Assembly: GCF_019880245.1 (NCBI RefSeq)
Contig: NZ_CP082286.1
Coordinates: forward strand, 2,622,521 to 2,686,520
Length of the DNA: 64,000 nt
DNA from: Halobaculum roseum
GTDB lineage: Archaea; Halobacteriota; Halobacteria; Halobacteriales; Haloferacaceae
Direction: 5' to 3'
The notes beneath the pieces are model-generated. The model saw nothing but the letters and a program-made list of their open reading frames with translations. It was not told where the DNA came from and searched no databases. Numbering within the stretch: position 1 is the first letter of the stretch; every line of letters starts with the position of its first letter. This document shows positions 1 to 8,654 of this stretch, piece after piece. Both the position numbers and the translations under genes were made by a program.

Positions 1-30
1 GAGGGCCTGAAGGACAACGGGATGATCTGA
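1..30 (+). CDS. 3' end of an unidentified gene cut by the window edge
   Basis: Only the last nine codons are present, ending EGLKDNGMI then TGA at 28-30. All nine codons end in G or C, which matches coding sequence elsewhere in the window, so the frame is probably genuine. Nothing about function can be read from so short a tail. The stop overlaps the possible CTG start of the next short frame (CTGA, 27-30). Confidence 0.55.
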   Translation, partial: EGLKDNGMI

Positions 31-197
31 GCGGCGACGACAACCTGCCCTTCTCGAACTTTCTCGATCCCGCGTCGGCGACGGCGCCAGCGACCGCACC
101 GGCGACGGCGCCAGCGGCCCCACCGGCGACCGCGGCGACGGATCGTCGCCCGACCGGCGAGGGGTTCAATAGCGACCGTCGCCAATCGCGGGTGTGA
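27..197 (+). CDS. Possible small Ala/Pro/Thr-rich protein, or frameshifted C-terminus of the upstream gene
   Basis: This frame is open to the left window edge, but before about position 27 its codons end mostly in A or T. From CTG at 27 onward the third positions are nearly all G or C. It would encode about 56 residues beginning SGDDNLPFSNFLDP, followed by an Ala-Thr-Ala-Pro repeat. Its stop (TGA, 195-197) overlaps the GTG start of the J-domain gene as GTGA, the usual coupling arrangement here. It could be a small gene with a rare CTG start, or the true end of the upstream gene after a one-base sequencing or natural frameshift. I recognise no family. Confidence 0.35.
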   Translation: MSGDDNLPFSNFLDPASATAPATAPATAPAAPPATAATDRRPTGEGFNSDRRQSRV

Positions 198-829
198 TCG
201 GTGAGTGGCTCGCGGCGCTGCCGGGATGGCTCGTGTGGGGCGTCGCCGCCGGCGTGGTCGCCTCCGCCGGCGTCGCGGGCGTCTTCCTCGCGGCCAACCG
301 CCTGTTCCCGGACCCACCCGCACGGACCGGTGCCCCCGACCAGGGGTCGCTCCGGCGGAAGGCGGAGATCCGCGACTACCTCAGGCGCATCGACGAGCGG
401 TTCGTCGAGAACGCCGACCTCGACGGCACGCGCGTCGAGTTCTACCTCCCAGAGCGGGACGTCGCGCTCACCTTCGACGTCCACGCGTACTTCGGCATCC
501 GCGACGACGAGGACCGTCACACCCGCGTGATCCTCTGTGAGCACGAGATGCCCGGCCGCCACCTCGGGCGGCGCCTCCCGTTCGAGGTTCCCGACCTCCA
601 CCTCGGACCGGACCCGACCGCGAGGCCGGTCACCGCCGCCTTCGACACGCTCGATCTGCCCGCCACCGCCGACGAGGAGTCCGTCGAGCGGGCATACCGC
701 GAGAAGGTGAAGGAGACCCACCCGGACCAGGGCGGGAGCCGCGAGGCGTTCTCGGAGGTTCGAGAGGCGTACGCGACCGCGCTGGATCACGCCGAGGAGT
801 CGTCCGGGACCGGTCGCGGCCGCGTCTGA
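194..829 (+). CDS. Membrane-anchored J-domain (DnaJ-like) protein
   Basis: 211 residues from a GTG start that overlaps the previous stop. One hydrophobic segment (about residues 11-34) is followed by a charged middle region and a C-terminal J-domain (about 150-205) with the diagnostic HPD tripeptide at 176-178, in ETHPDQGGS. J-domains stimulate Hsp70 (DnaK) ATPase. Here the domain would face the cytoplasm from a membrane anchor. There is no Gly/Phe-rich or Cys-rich zinc region, so it is not the housekeeping DnaJ (type I) but a specialised J-protein. The client is unknown. It converges on kdgK, with 14 nt between the two. Confidence 0.85.
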   Translation: MIGEWLAALPGWLVWGVAAGVVASAGVAGVFLAANRLFPDPPARTGAPDQGSLRRKAEIRDYLRRIDERFVENADLDGTRVEFYLPERDVALTFDVHAYFGIRDDEDRHTRVILCEHEMPGRHLGRRLPFEVPDLHLGPDPTARPVTAAFDTLDLPATADEESVERAYREKVKETHPDQGGSREAFSEVREAYATALDHAEESSGTGRGRV

Positions 830-843
830 CCGACCGTCCGTTC

Positions 844-1797
844 CTACCGCGAGATCCCGCCGTCGCCCTCGGCGACGACGCGTTCGACCTCTTCTGGGGT
901 GACGACCGCGAGGTCGCCGGCGATCGTGCGCTTGAGCGACGCCGTCGCGGCGCCCCACTCCAGGGCGGCGTCGATGTCGCCGCCGAGCGCGCGCTTCGAG
1001 AGGAAGCCGCCGACGAACGCGTCGCCGGTGCCGATGGCGTCGAGCGTGTCGGCCTCGTACACAGGCTGCTCGAACACCTCTCCGTCGTGGAGCGCGAGCG
1101 CGCCGCGGTCGCCGCGGGTGATCACGACGGTCTCGAAGCCGAAGTCGGTCGCCAGCCCGTGGGCGACCTCGACGGCCTCGCCGTCGCGGTCGAGTACCGC
1201 CTCCGCGTCGCGCTTGGCGACGAACAGCGCGTCGACGTGCTCCAACAGGTCCGTCAGGGTCTCGCGGGCCTCGGCGTGGCTCCAGAGCTTGCTCCGGTAG
1301 TTCAGATCGAAGCTCGTCGTCGCGCCCGCCTCGCTCGCCCGTTCCAGCACCGCCCGGGTCGTCTCGGCGGCGGCATCGGACAGCGCCGGGGTGATCCCCG
1401 TCGTGTGGAACGCGGTCGCGTCGTCGAGCACGCCCAGCGGGATCTCCTCGGGCGCGACGGTCGTCACCGCGGAGTCCGCGCGGTCGTAGATGACGTTCGT
1501 GCCGCGGGGCTCGCCGCCGTGTTCGAGGTAGTAGGTGCCGAGGCGGGCGTCGTCGTCCCACGCCACGCCGGTGCGGACGCCGTGGGCGCGCAGTTCGCTC
1601 ACGACCCGGCGGCCGAGCGGCGAGCGCGGGAGCTTCGACAGCCACACCGAGTCCAGCCCCAGCGACGCGCCCGCGACGGCGACGTTGCTCTCGGCGCCGC
1701 CGACGCGCACGTCGAACTCCTCGGTCGTCTCCAGCCTGGTCCCCTGCGGCGGGGAGAGTCGCAGCATCGTCTCCCCGAACGTGACGAGGTCGGTCAT
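844..1797 (-). CDS. kdgK: 2-keto-3-deoxygluconate kinase (PfkB family)
   Basis: 317 residues, the usual length for ribokinase-type sugar kinases. It phosphorylates KDG to KDPG in the haloarchaeal semi-phosphorylative Entner-Doudoroff pathway. The N-terminus [13 protein letters not shown] and VGGAESNVA form the sugar-binding region. The C-terminal signature [13 protein letters not shown] carries the catalytic Asp (about residue 259). The frame extends upstream to 1824, but the start at 1797 ([11 protein letters not shown]) puts the conserved beta-strand at the N-terminus as in relatives. It lies 61 nt downstream of mutL on the same strand and could be co-transcribed. Fructokinase or another PfkB specificity is possible, because substrate cannot be read from sequence alone. 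Confidence 0.8.
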   Translation of the reverse strand: MTDLVTFGETMLRLSPPQGTRLETTEEFDVRVGGAESNVAVAGASLGLDSVWLSKLPRSPLGRRVVSELRAHGVRTGVAWDDDARLGTYYLEHGGEPRGTNVIYDRADSAVTTVAPEEIPLGVLDDATAFHTTGITPALSDAAAETTRAVLERASEAGATTSFDLNYRSKLWSHAEARETLTDLLEHVDALFVAKRDAEAVLDRDGEAVEVAHGLATDFGFETVVITRGDRGALALHDGEVFEQPVYEADTLDAIGTGDAFVGGFLSKRALGGDIDAALEWGAATASLKRTIAGDLAVVTPEEVERVVAEGDGGISR

Positions 1798-1858
1798 GCG
1801 CGAGGCGACGGCGGGGTCCACCAAGAAGGGTCTGGAAGCGCGGCGGCGACGAGTCGAT

Positions 1859-4270
1859 CTACTCCGCGCGCCGCCCGCCGTGGCCGGGATAGTCGCGCTC
1901 GAACCGATCTTCGATCTCCCCGCGGCCGAACTCCACGAGCACGGGCCGTCCGTGCGGGCACGCGTATGGGTTCTCGCAGGCGTCGAGCGCGTCCAGCAGG
2001 TCGGCGACGCTCCCCTCGGTCAGCGAGGTGTTCCCGGTCACCGACGGGTAACAGGCCAGGTCGGCGAGCAGCGCGTCGGCGACCTCCGAGACGGGGCGGT
2101 CGCCGGCGGTCACCTCGTCGGCGAAGGCCGCGAGCACGTCCCGGAGCAGATCCGGGTCCAGCGTCGCGTCGAACACCGCCGGCACCGCCGTCACCGCCAC
2201 GGCGTGCGTCGGGGGGTCGTCGCCGCGGTCGCCGTCGGAACCGCCATCGCCGCCCTCGCCCCCGCCGCGCTGCTCCACGCGCTCCGCGCGGAACCCGACC
2301 TCGCGCAGCGCCTCGCGGAACGTCTCGAACAGCTCCGACTCGCGCGCGGTCAGCTCCAGTTCGACGGGCGTCGCGAGCGTCTGCGCGGGCGCGCTGTCGC
2401 CGACGGCGTCCCGGAGCCGCTCGTAGTTGACGCGCTCGTCGGCCGCGTGCTGGTCGACGAGGACGAGGCCCTCGTCGGTCTCGCAGACGACGTACGTGCC
2501 GTCGTACTGTCCGAGCACGCGCATCGACGGCAGCCGGTCGCGATCGGTCCGCTCGTCGGTGGTGCCGCCCGCGAGCGTCGACTGCGAGGGCGCCCCCCAT
2601 GTCCGGGATCGATCCGACGGCGTCGCTTCCGAGGTGCCGGGGTCGGAGCCGGCGCCGTCGGCCGGCCCGTCCGCGTGCTCGCGGTCGGTCACCTCGTCAC
2701 CGCCGTCCGCCCCGTCGCCGCCGGACTGCCACGCCCGCGGCGACGGGGCCCCGCCCGCGGTCGCGTCCGTCCGCCCGCGCTCGGGGTGATCCGTCGGTCG
2801 GTCGGTCGCGTCGCCGCTCCCGCCGAGACCGACGCGCCACGCCGCGTCGCCGTCGTCGGGATCCGTGTCCGTGTCGGTCGCGTCGGCCGTGTCGACCGCT
2901 GACTCGGTGGCCGTGCCGTCCGTCCCTTCCGCGTTCGTGTCGCCCGTGCCGTCCTCCGGCGGCGACACGCCGTCCGTCGGGGCGTCCGTCGGATCCTCCG
3001 GAGTCCCGGCGTCGGGGCCGCCCCAGGCGTCGAGCACCGAGGAGGTGGTCTCGGCACCGGCGCTCGTCGCGTCGGCTGTCTCCGGGTCGGCGTGGTCGTC
3101 GGGGTCGGCGGTTCCGTGACCGTCGTCGTCGCCGTCGTCGTGCTCCGCGTCCTCCCGCCGGTCGCGCGCGGCGCGCTCGTGGTCGGTGCCGGCGCCCCCG
3201 ACGACCTCGGGGTCGACGGCGGCCTCGTCGGGGGCCGAGCGTCCCCGCGGCGCCGACGAGCGCACGAGACCGTGCTCCAACAGCGCCGCCCGGACCGCCT
3301 CGCGGACGGTTCCGATCACGTCCGCGTCGTCGTCGAAGCGCACCTCCGTCTTGCGCGGATGGACGTTCACGTCGACGGCCGGGGCCGGCACGTCGACGAA
3401 CAGGACGGCGAACGGGTAGCGGTTCGTCGCGAGTTGGCCGCCGTAGGCGTCGACGACGGCGCCGCGCAGGTCGCCGTCGCGCACCCAGCGGTCGTTCACG
3501 TAGGTGGTGAGGTACTCCCGGCCCGCGCGGGTCGTCTCCGGATGTGAGACGAGCCCCGAGACGGACACCGCTCCGGAGTCGGACTCGTGGGCGACGTCGA
3601 CCATCGACTCGGCGACCTCGCGGCCGTAGACGGCGAGGACGGCCGAGCGTCGGTTCCCGTCGCCGGGGGAGGCGAACACCTCGCGGCCGTCGTGCTCCAG
3701 CGACACCGCCACGTCTGGGTTCGCGAGCGCGTACGCCGAGACGACGCCGCTGACGCGGTCGAACTCGGTGGCGGGCGTCTTGAGGAACTTCCGGCGCGCG
3801 GGCGTGCGCCCGAACAGGTCACGAACCTCCACGGTCGTGCCGACGGGACAGCCCGCCGGCTCCACCTCGCCCTCGTCGCCGTGATCGACGACGAGTTCGG
3901 CGCCGGTGTCGGCATCGGGGGTGCGCGAGCGGACGGTCAGTTCCGCGACCGCGCCGACGGAGTGGAGCGCCTCCCCGCGGAACCCGAGCGTGGCGACGCC
4001 CGAATCGAGGTCGTCCATGCCGTCGAGCTTGCTGGTCGCGTGTTTCGCCACCGCCATCGGGATCTCCTCGGGGGGGATGCCCGCGCCGTCGTCGCGCACG
4101 CGGATGCCGTCGATGCCGCCGTTCTCGACGGCGACGGCGACGCGGTCGGCGCCGGCGTCGAGGGCGTTCTCGACGAGCTCCTTCACGACGGAGGCGGGTC
4201 GCTCGACGACCTCGCCCGCCGCGATCTCCCGGACGGTGCGGTCGTCGAGCGCGCGGATCTCCCCGGTCAT
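1859..4270 (-). CDS. mutL: DNA mismatch repair protein MutL (endonuclease-type)
   Basis: 803 residues. The N-terminal GHKL ATPase carries [12 protein letters not shown] (catalytic Glu about 34), DDGAGIP (about 60) and GFRGEAL (about 97), followed by the transducer domain with [13 protein letters not shown] very long acidic Asp/Thr/Gly-rich linker (about 340-580) is followed by the C-terminal dimerisation domain. That domain holds the metal-binding nuclease motif [12 protein letters not shown] (606-617) and the ACPHGRP motif (about 765-771). This pattern matches MutL proteins that nick DNA themselves, not the E. coli type that depends on MutH. The linker is longer than in most bacterial MutL. 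Its partner mutS is about 32 kb away on the opposite strand. Confidence 0.96.
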   Translation of the reverse strand: MTGEIRALDDRTVREIAAGEVVERPASVVKELVENALDAGADRVAVAVENGGIDGIRVRDDGAGIPPEEIPMAVAKHATSKLDGMDDLDSGVATLGFRGEALHSVGAVAELTVRSRTPDADTGAELVVDHGDEGEVEPAGCPVGTTVEVRDLFGRTPARRKFLKTPATEFDRVSGVVSAYALANPDVAVSLEHDGREVFASPGDGNRRSAVLAVYGREVAESMVDVAHESDSGAVSVSGLVSHPETTRAGREYLTTYVNDRWVRDGDLRGAVVDAYGGQLATNRYPFAVLFVDVPAPAVDVNVHPRKTEVRFDDDADVIGTVREAVRAALLEHGLVRSSAPRGRSAPDEAAVDPEVVGGAGTDHERAARDRREDAEHDDGDDDGHGTADPDDHADPETADATSAGAETTSSVLDAWGGPDAGTPEDPTDAPTDGVSPPEDGTGDTNAEGTDGTATESAVDTADATDTDTDPDDGDAAWRVGLGGSGDATDRPTDHPERGRTDATAGGAPSPRAWQSGGDGADGGDEVTDREHADGPADGAGSDPGTSEATPSDRSRTWGAPSQSTLAGGTTDERTDRDRLPSMRVLGQYDGTYVVCETDEGLVLVDQHAADERVNYERLRDAVGDSAPAQTLATPVELELTARESELFETFREALREVGFRAERVEQRGGGEGGDGGSDGDRGDDPPTHAVAVTAVPAVFDATLDPDLLRDVLAAFADEVTAGDRPVSEVADALLADLACYPSVTGNTSLTEGSVADLLDALDACENPYACPHGRPVLVEFGRGEIEDRFERDYPGHGGRRAE

Positions 4271-4395
4271 CGCTCGAACGCTCGGGGTCGAGGGGTATCA
4301 ATCCCGTGTTCGGACGCGACTCCGCGTTCGACCCGTGGCCGACCACGCATGCTCCGTGCACCGCGATTCTACGCGCTGAGAACTCCGGCGGATCG

Positions 4396-4405
4396 ATTAA
4401 ATACG
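4396..4405 (+). promoter_or_regulatory. TATA-like box of the 4432 gene
   Basis: GATTAAATAC lies about 30 nt before the ATG at 4432, at the spacing of an archaeal TATA box for a leaderless transcript. The AT-rich run stands out in a background of about 70% GC. Confidence 0.55.
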
Positions 4406-4431
4406 CTTTCCGCATCCGCAGGGACACGCAG

Positions 4432-5022
4432 ATGAGCAGGAGTGGGACGCAGGAGGGAGTGGGACCCCGAGCGGTCGAGCGGGAGCGCTCCCCGAAGGCC
4501 GAGCTGGTGTTGACGCCGCCGGGACCGGACCGACGGACGATGCTGAAGCGGCAGGCGGTCGCGGGGTACGTCGATCACCCCACCGTCGTGGAGTTCACCT
4601 ACGACTCCGACCCGGTGACGCTGCACGAGCGCTGGCGCGCCGAGGTCGGCGCGCCGCCGTGTCACATGATCGTCGACGCGTCCGGAACCGGCGAGGTCCC
4701 TGGGCCGCGCGTCGCCGCCGACGGCGGCTCGTTCGCCGTCGAGGGCGCGCACCCGCGGGACCTCACCGGGCTGTGCATGAAGTGGCAGGACGCGCTGGCG
4801 GAGGCCCGCGGGCAGGGGAACCTCTTCGTCGCGTTCGACTCGGTGACCGCGCTCCTCCAGTACGCCGATCTCGGCGTGGCCTATCGGTTCCTCCACACCC
4901 TCGTCACCGGCGTCCACCGCGCCGGCGCCCGTGCGCAGTTCTATCTCGACCCGAACGCGCACGACGAGCGGACGGTTTCGACGGTGCAGGGGCTCTTCGA
5001 CGCCGTCCGTCGGATCGGCTGA
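4432..5022 (+). CDS. Haloarchaeal RecA/KaiC-like protein without a P-loop (DUF7504-like)
   Basis: 196 residues from the ATG placed just after a TATA-like box. The open frame extends upstream to 4306, but that extension is not needed. The sequence has LTPPGPDRRTMLKRQ near residue 25, LVTGVHRAGARAQFYLDP and FVAFDSVTALLQYAD, which resemble the KaiC/RadA-like core where a Walker-B-type strand ends in DS. No Walker A GxxxxGK[ST] is present, so ATP hydrolysis is unlikely. Related haloarchaeal proteins often sit near signalling genes and are uncharacterised; the DUF assignment is from memory of the family pattern. Role unknown, cytoplasmic. Confidence 0.7.
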   Translation: MSRSGTQEGVGPRAVERERSPKAELVLTPPGPDRRTMLKRQAVAGYVDHPTVVEFTYDSDPVTLHERWRAEVGAPPCHMIVDASGTGEVPGPRVAADGGSFAVEGAHPRDLTGLCMKWQDALAEARGQGNLFVAFDSVTALLQYADLGVAYRFLHTLVTGVHRAGARAQFYLDPNAHDERTVSTVQGLFDAVRRIG

Positions 5023-5079
5023 CCCCGCCTCGCCGGCGGTCGCGATACGCTGATTTCTCTCGCCCTCGTAGGAGTGTGT

Positions 5080-5532
5080 ATGAGCCTCCGAAGACGCTTC
5101 GCCGACCTCGACGTGTTCTGGGAGCGCCACGCGAACCCCAAGAGCGGGTGGTCGCGGCTGCTCGCGACCCCGCTGATCCTCCTCGCCGTGTACCTCAGGA
5201 GCAAGCGGATCCTCGCCCTCGCGCTCGGGTGGACGGTCGTGAATCCGGTGCTCTTCCCGAGAGTCGACCGCGAGATCGATCGGCCCTCGATCATGACCCG
5301 CGGCGTCGACGCCGAGCGCGCGTGGCTCCGCGGCGACCTCGACCCCGGCGCCTGGGAGCGGCTCAACGGGCTCTCGGCGGCGCCGTTCGCCTACGCGCTG
5401 TACGCCGCCTCCCGCCGGCGACCCGTCCGCGCCGCCGTCGCGGGCGCGGTCTCGATGGCGCTGAAGCTCGCGTTCGTGTTCGGGATCGCCCGGCGCGACG
5501 CGAGGCGACTCGACGCCGCGCGCGACGACTGA
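5080..5532 (+). CDS. Small membrane protein of unknown function (DUF6653-like)
   Basis: 150 residues starting MSLRRRFADLDVFWERHANP. The ATG at 5080 was chosen because GGAG lies 5 nt upstream (5071-5074); GTG at 5074 in the same frame is less likely. Two to three hydrophobic helices follow (about 26-60 and 105-140), separated by a conserved-looking stretch NPVLFPRVDREIDRPSIMTRGV. The pattern resembles a haloarchaeal/bacterial family of unknown function annotated DUF6653. No catalytic residues can be recognised. It is a single gene downstream of the RecA-like gene, about 57 nt apart. Confidence 0.75.
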   Translation: MSLRRRFADLDVFWERHANPKSGWSRLLATPLILLAVYLRSKRILALALGWTVVNPVLFPRVDREIDRPSIMTRGVDAERAWLRGDLDPGAWERLNGLSAAPFAYALYAASRRRPVRAAVAGAVSMALKLAFVFGIARRDARRLDAARDD

Positions 5533-5648
5533 GCGCCTATCGGGCCGCACGGGCCGAGCCGCGCCGGCGACGTCCTCCTGTGACCCTTGACGAACCGCTG
5601 GCGTTTACCGCGGAAGTTCCACTTCCTCGCCGTCTCGCGGTTTCACCG

Positions 5649-5705
5649 CTCACGGGTCACTCCGTTCCCCGTTCGCTTCTCGTGGCCTCCCTTCGGTCGG
5701 CCACG
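5649..5705. repeat. Copy of an interspersed CTCACGGGTC...CCCCGTTCGC repeat
   Basis: This stretch closely resembles the sequence at about 56157-56215: both read CTCACGGGTC, then (G/A)CTCCG(T/C)TCCCCGTTCGC, then a palindromic CGTGGCC/GGCCACG-like end. It lies just beyond the 3' end of the aminopeptidase gene. It looks like a short haloarchaeal intergenic repeat with hairpin potential. No coding potential is seen between 5533 and 5716. Confidence 0.4.
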
Positions 5706-5716
5706 CACCGCTCGAC

Positions 5717-6658
5717 TTACGGGAGGTCTACGACCTCCCCGTCCGCCCACACGGTCGGCTCCGTCACGATCCCGTCGAGATGCAGCGGCGCGTCCGTGTC
5801 GCCGCCGATGCCCGCGTCGTCGCCGATGGCGATGTGGACCGTGCCGGCGGCCTTCTCGTCGAGCAGCACCGACCCGACGAGGTCCCTGACGCCGACGTTC
5901 GTCCCGATACCCAGCTCCGCGAGGTTGTACGCGTCGCGGCCGACCTCCTCGGCGGCGGCCTCGACCTGCTCGCGCACCTCGTCGTCGGAGATGTCGGTGA
6001 CGTAGCCGTCCTCGACCTCGAACCGGAGTTCTCGCCCCTCCAACAGCCCGTACGGCATCATCGTCCCGTCGACGACGTAGGTGCCGTTCGCGTCCTCGGG
6101 GCTGACGAACACCTCGCCGGCCGGGAGGTTCGAGAACGAGCCCGCCTCGCTCACGTCGCCGGTATCGGCCAGGAACTCCCGGTCGCCGGGCTCGAAGGTG
6201 ATGTCGGTGCCGGCCTCGGTGGTCACGCGGATCTCCTCGGCGTCGCCGATCTGGTCGAGCACGTCGTCGCAGTGGCGGGCGATCGCCCCGTAGTCGGCGT
6301 CGAGGCCGGTGACGAACACCTCTCGGGTGATCCCCGGGAGCGTCGCCCCGCGGGCGCCGGCGTCGCAGGCGGCGCCGCGGGCGCGGGTGTGGCTCAGGCT
6401 CTTGGTCGTCGGCGCGAGGAAGGCGTCGGCCTCCCGCATCGCGGCGGCGACGGGCGCGGGCGGCTCCTCGCCGTGCTGGCTCGCGGGCGGGTAGCGGACG
6501 ATGCTCGCGTCGTCAGTCACCTCGCTGGCGACCGCGTACAGCGCCTCGCCGATCTCGGCGCGCTTGTCGTCGGTGACGACCGCGAGCGACTCGTCGTCCC
6601 CGAGATCGAGACACTGGTGGATCGCCGTTTCGGCCGCGGCACGGAGGTCGTCGTCCAT
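5717..6658 (-). CDS. Leucyl aminopeptidase (aminopeptidase T, M29-like)
   Basis: 313 residues; it begins MDDDLRAAAETAIHQCLDL. M29 metallopeptidases remove N-terminal residues from peptides in the cytoplasm using a two-metal site. The C-terminal half carries the family's expected blocks: FSNLPAGEVFVSPED (about 175-190), ELGIGTN (about 255) and HIAIGDD...GG...LHLDGI (about 275-297), which supply metal-binding Glu, His and Asp. The protein is shorter than bacterial AmpT/AmpS (about 410 residues); the N-terminal portion is reduced, as in many archaeal members. It is a single gene with its promoter region shared divergently with gapB. Confidence 0.8.
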   Translation of the reverse strand: MDDDLRAAAETAIHQCLDLGDDESLAVVTDDKRAEIGEALYAVASEVTDDASIVRYPPASQHGEEPPAPVAAAMREADAFLAPTTKSLSHTRARGAACDAGARGATLPGITREVFVTGLDADYGAIARHCDDVLDQIGDAEEIRVTTEAGTDITFEPGDREFLADTGDVSEAGSFSNLPAGEVFVSPEDANGTYVVDGTMMPYGLLEGRELRFEVEDGYVTDISDDEVREQVEAAAEEVGRDAYNLAELGIGTNVGVRDLVGSVLLDEKAAGTVHIAIGDDAGIGGDTDAPLHLDGIVTEPTVWADGEVVDLP

Positions 6659-6787
6659 ACCGACGCTGCGACCCGATCCCGTTTGGGCCTGTCGGAGCGA
6701 CAGCGACGCCGATATCGTCGGGACGATTCCGGCGAATTCCGGGAGCTTACTCGTTCTGTAGTTGTTTTCTGGTTATCCGACCCGTAA

Positions 6788-6797
6788 CGATTAACCC
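6788..6797 (+). promoter_or_regulatory. TATA-like box of gapB
   Basis: ACGATTAACC is centred about 28 nt before the gapB ATG (6821), fitting a leaderless transcript. A GGAG-like sequence (6808-6811) also lies 9 nt before the ATG. If the alternative AT-rich run near 6770 is the true TATA, the mRNA would carry a short leader with that ribosome-binding site. Confidence 0.45.
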
Positions 6798-6820
6798 CGG
6801 GCACGAAGGAGAATTCGACA

Positions 6821-7897
6821 ATGATCCAGGTGGGCGTCAACGGGTACGGCACGATCGGGAAGCGCGTCGCCGACGCGGTGTCCGCACAGCCCGACATGAC
6901 GCTGACGGGCGTGGCGAAGACCCGCCCGAACTACGAGGCGGAGGCGGCGATCCGGAAGGGGTACCCGCTGTACGCCGCGATCCCCGAGCGCGCGGACCTG
7001 TTCCACGAGGCCGGGATCGACCTCGCGGGCGAGGTCGAGGACATGGTGATGACCGCCGACGTGGTCGTCGACACGACGCCCTCCGGGATCGGCGCCGACA
7101 ACCGGGAGCTGTACGAGCGCTACGACACGCCCGCCGTCTTCCAGGGCGGCGAGGACGCCGACGTGGCCGACGTGAGCTTCAACGCCCGGTCCAACTACGA
7201 TCTGGCGAGAGACGACGGCGTCGAGACCGCCCGCGTCGTCTCCTGCAACACCACCGGGCTCTCGCGACTGCTCACGCCGCTGATCGAGACCTACGGCGTC
7301 GAGAAGTCGCGCGTCACGCTCGTCCGCCGCGGCGGCGACCCCGGACAGACCTCCCGCGGCCCGATCAACGACATCCTCCCGGACCCCGTCACGGTCCCCT
7401 CCCACCACGGCCCGGACGTGAACACGATCATCCCCGACGTGGACATCGACACCCTCGGCGTGAAGGTGCCGGCGACGCTGATGCACCTCCACTCGGTGAA
7501 CGTCACCCTCGATGCGTCACCGTCGGCAGAGGAGGTGCGCGAACTGCTCGGGGACGAACCGCGGCTGTTCCTCGTGCCCGAGGAGACGGGCATCGACGGA
7601 ACGGGGAAGTTGAAGGAGTTCGCGATGGACACCGGCCGCCCGCGCGGCGACCTCTGGGAGAACTGCATCTGGGAGGAGTCCATCTCGATGGAGGGGAACG
7701 ACCTCTATCTGTTCCAGTCGATCCACCAGGAGTCGGACGTGATCCCCGAGAACATCGACGCGGTCAGGGCGCTGCTCGACTGGGAGGACCGCGGGACGAG
7801 CATGGCGACGACCGACGAGACGCTCGGCGTGGGGCTGGAGTCGCTGTTCGACGGCCAGCGCCAGCGCGTGGTGCCGAAGAGCAACGGCGACGATTGA
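6821..7897 (+). CDS. gapB: Glyceraldehyde-3-phosphate dehydrogenase, archaeal type II (gluconeogenic)
   Basis: 358 residues. It interconverts glyceraldehyde-3-phosphate and 1,3-bisphosphoglycerate with NAD(P). The N-terminal Rossmann fold starts [19 protein letters not shown]. The active-site Cys is C142 in [11 protein letters not shown], and RRGGDP and HHGPDVNTI follow as in archaeal GAPDHs. In haloarchaea the type II enzyme is known mainly for gluconeogenesis, with the bacterial-type GapA serving glycolysis. The C-terminal end (residues about 335-358) is a short extension. It lies about 760 nt from pgk (on the other strand), whose enzyme uses the same intermediate. Confidence 0.95.
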   Translation: MIQVGVNGYGTIGKRVADAVSAQPDMTLTGVAKTRPNYEAEAAIRKGYPLYAAIPERADLFHEAGIDLAGEVEDMVMTADVVVDTTPSGIGADNRELYERYDTPAVFQGGEDADVADVSFNARSNYDLARDDGVETARVVSCNTTGLSRLLTPLIETYGVEKSRVTLVRRGGDPGQTSRGPINDILPDPVTVPSHHGPDVNTIIPDVDIDTLGVKVPATLMHLHSVNVTLDASPSAEEVRELLGDEPRLFLVPEETGIDGTGKLKEFAMDTGRPRGDLWENCIWEESISMEGNDLYLFQSIHQESDVIPENIDAVRALLDWEDRGTSMATTDETLGVGLESLFDGQRQRVVPKSNGDD

Positions 7898-7898
7898 T

Positions 7899-8043
7899 GC
7901 GAGACGCGAGGAAGCGAACATAGTGAGCGACTGAGCGTCTCGGAAGGACGGCGGCGAGGTCGTCTGGCCGAGCCGCCCACAAATGAGGCGAGACGCGAGG
8001 AAGCGAACGGAGTGAGCGACTGAGCGTGCCGGAAGGACGGCGG
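7899..8043. repeat. Two direct copies of a ~55-bp GCGAACGGAGTGAGCG-type repeat
   Basis: Copies at 7899-7953 and 7988-8043 share GCGAGACGCGAGGAAGCGAAC, then (AT/GG)AGTGAGCGACTGAGCGT, and end in CGGAAGGACGGCGG. The core GCGAAC(GG)AGTGAGC also occurs in the spacers behind tRNA-Val (about 12895-12915 and 13021-13037) and, in looser form, behind tRNA-Phe (16913-16926) and at about 18375-18395. The 7898-8065 gap contains nothing else recognisable. Confidence 0.75.
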
Positions 8044-8065
8044 AGCGGTCCCCGTGCCGTACTTG

Positions 8066-8581
8066 TTATCCCAGGTCGCGGACGGTCACGTCCCCGGACG
8101 CCGTGTCGACGAGCATCGCCGCCGGCTCCTCCTCCCGGCCGGGGATCGGCACGCCGCCGGGGTTGAGGTGGACGGTGCCGTCGCGCTCCTCGTGGACGCG
8201 CTCGTGGGTGTGCCCCCGGAGGACGTAGTCGTAGCTCCCGCTGGCGATCAGGGCGTCGACGATCGGCTCGCTGGTGCCGTGATAGACGGCGAACTCGGCC
8301 CCGTCGAGCGTCAGCGACGCGAACTCGCCGTGGTAGGAGCCGAACCCGCGGACGGCGTCGGCGAGCGCCCACTCGCCGTCGTTGTTGCCGCGGACGGCGT
8401 GAAACTCCCAGTCCGCGTCCGACCCGTCGACCGCGTCCGGATCGAACGGCGTCGCGGAGAACGGCGCGACGATGTCGCCGCAGTGGATCACGGCGTCGGC
8501 GCCCGCGTCCGCGAACGCCTCGACCGCGGCCTCGACGTACTGTGCGTTGTCGTGGGTGTCGGAGACGACGCCGACGAGCAT
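8066..8581 (-). CDS. YfcE/MJ0936-type metallophosphoesterase
   Basis: 171 residues when started at MLVGVVSDTHDN (8581); the frame runs up to 8611, but this start places the first metal motif at the N-terminus as usual. Calcineurin-like phosphodiesterase motifs are all visible: DTH (8-10), HCGDIV (about 36), GNND (about 69), YHG (about 96) and GHTHERVH (about 119). Family members hydrolyse artificial phosphodiesters with Mn/Ni; the cellular substrate is unknown. It is transcribed with the same polarity as pgk, 73 nt downstream. Confidence 0.9.
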   Translation of the reverse strand: MLVGVVSDTHDNAQYVEAAVEAFADAGADAVIHCGDIVAPFSATPFDPDAVDGSDADWEFHAVRGNNDGEWALADAVRGFGSYHGEFASLTLDGAEFAVYHGTSEPIVDALIASGSYDYVLRGHTHERVHEERDGTVHLNPGGVPIPGREEEPAAMLVDTASGDVTVRDLG

Positions 8582-8654
8582 GGGTGGGGCGTCACGCCGG
8601 GAGCTAATCAACGGTCCGCCCGAACCGCCGCGACCACGGCGCGGGCTTGCGAGA

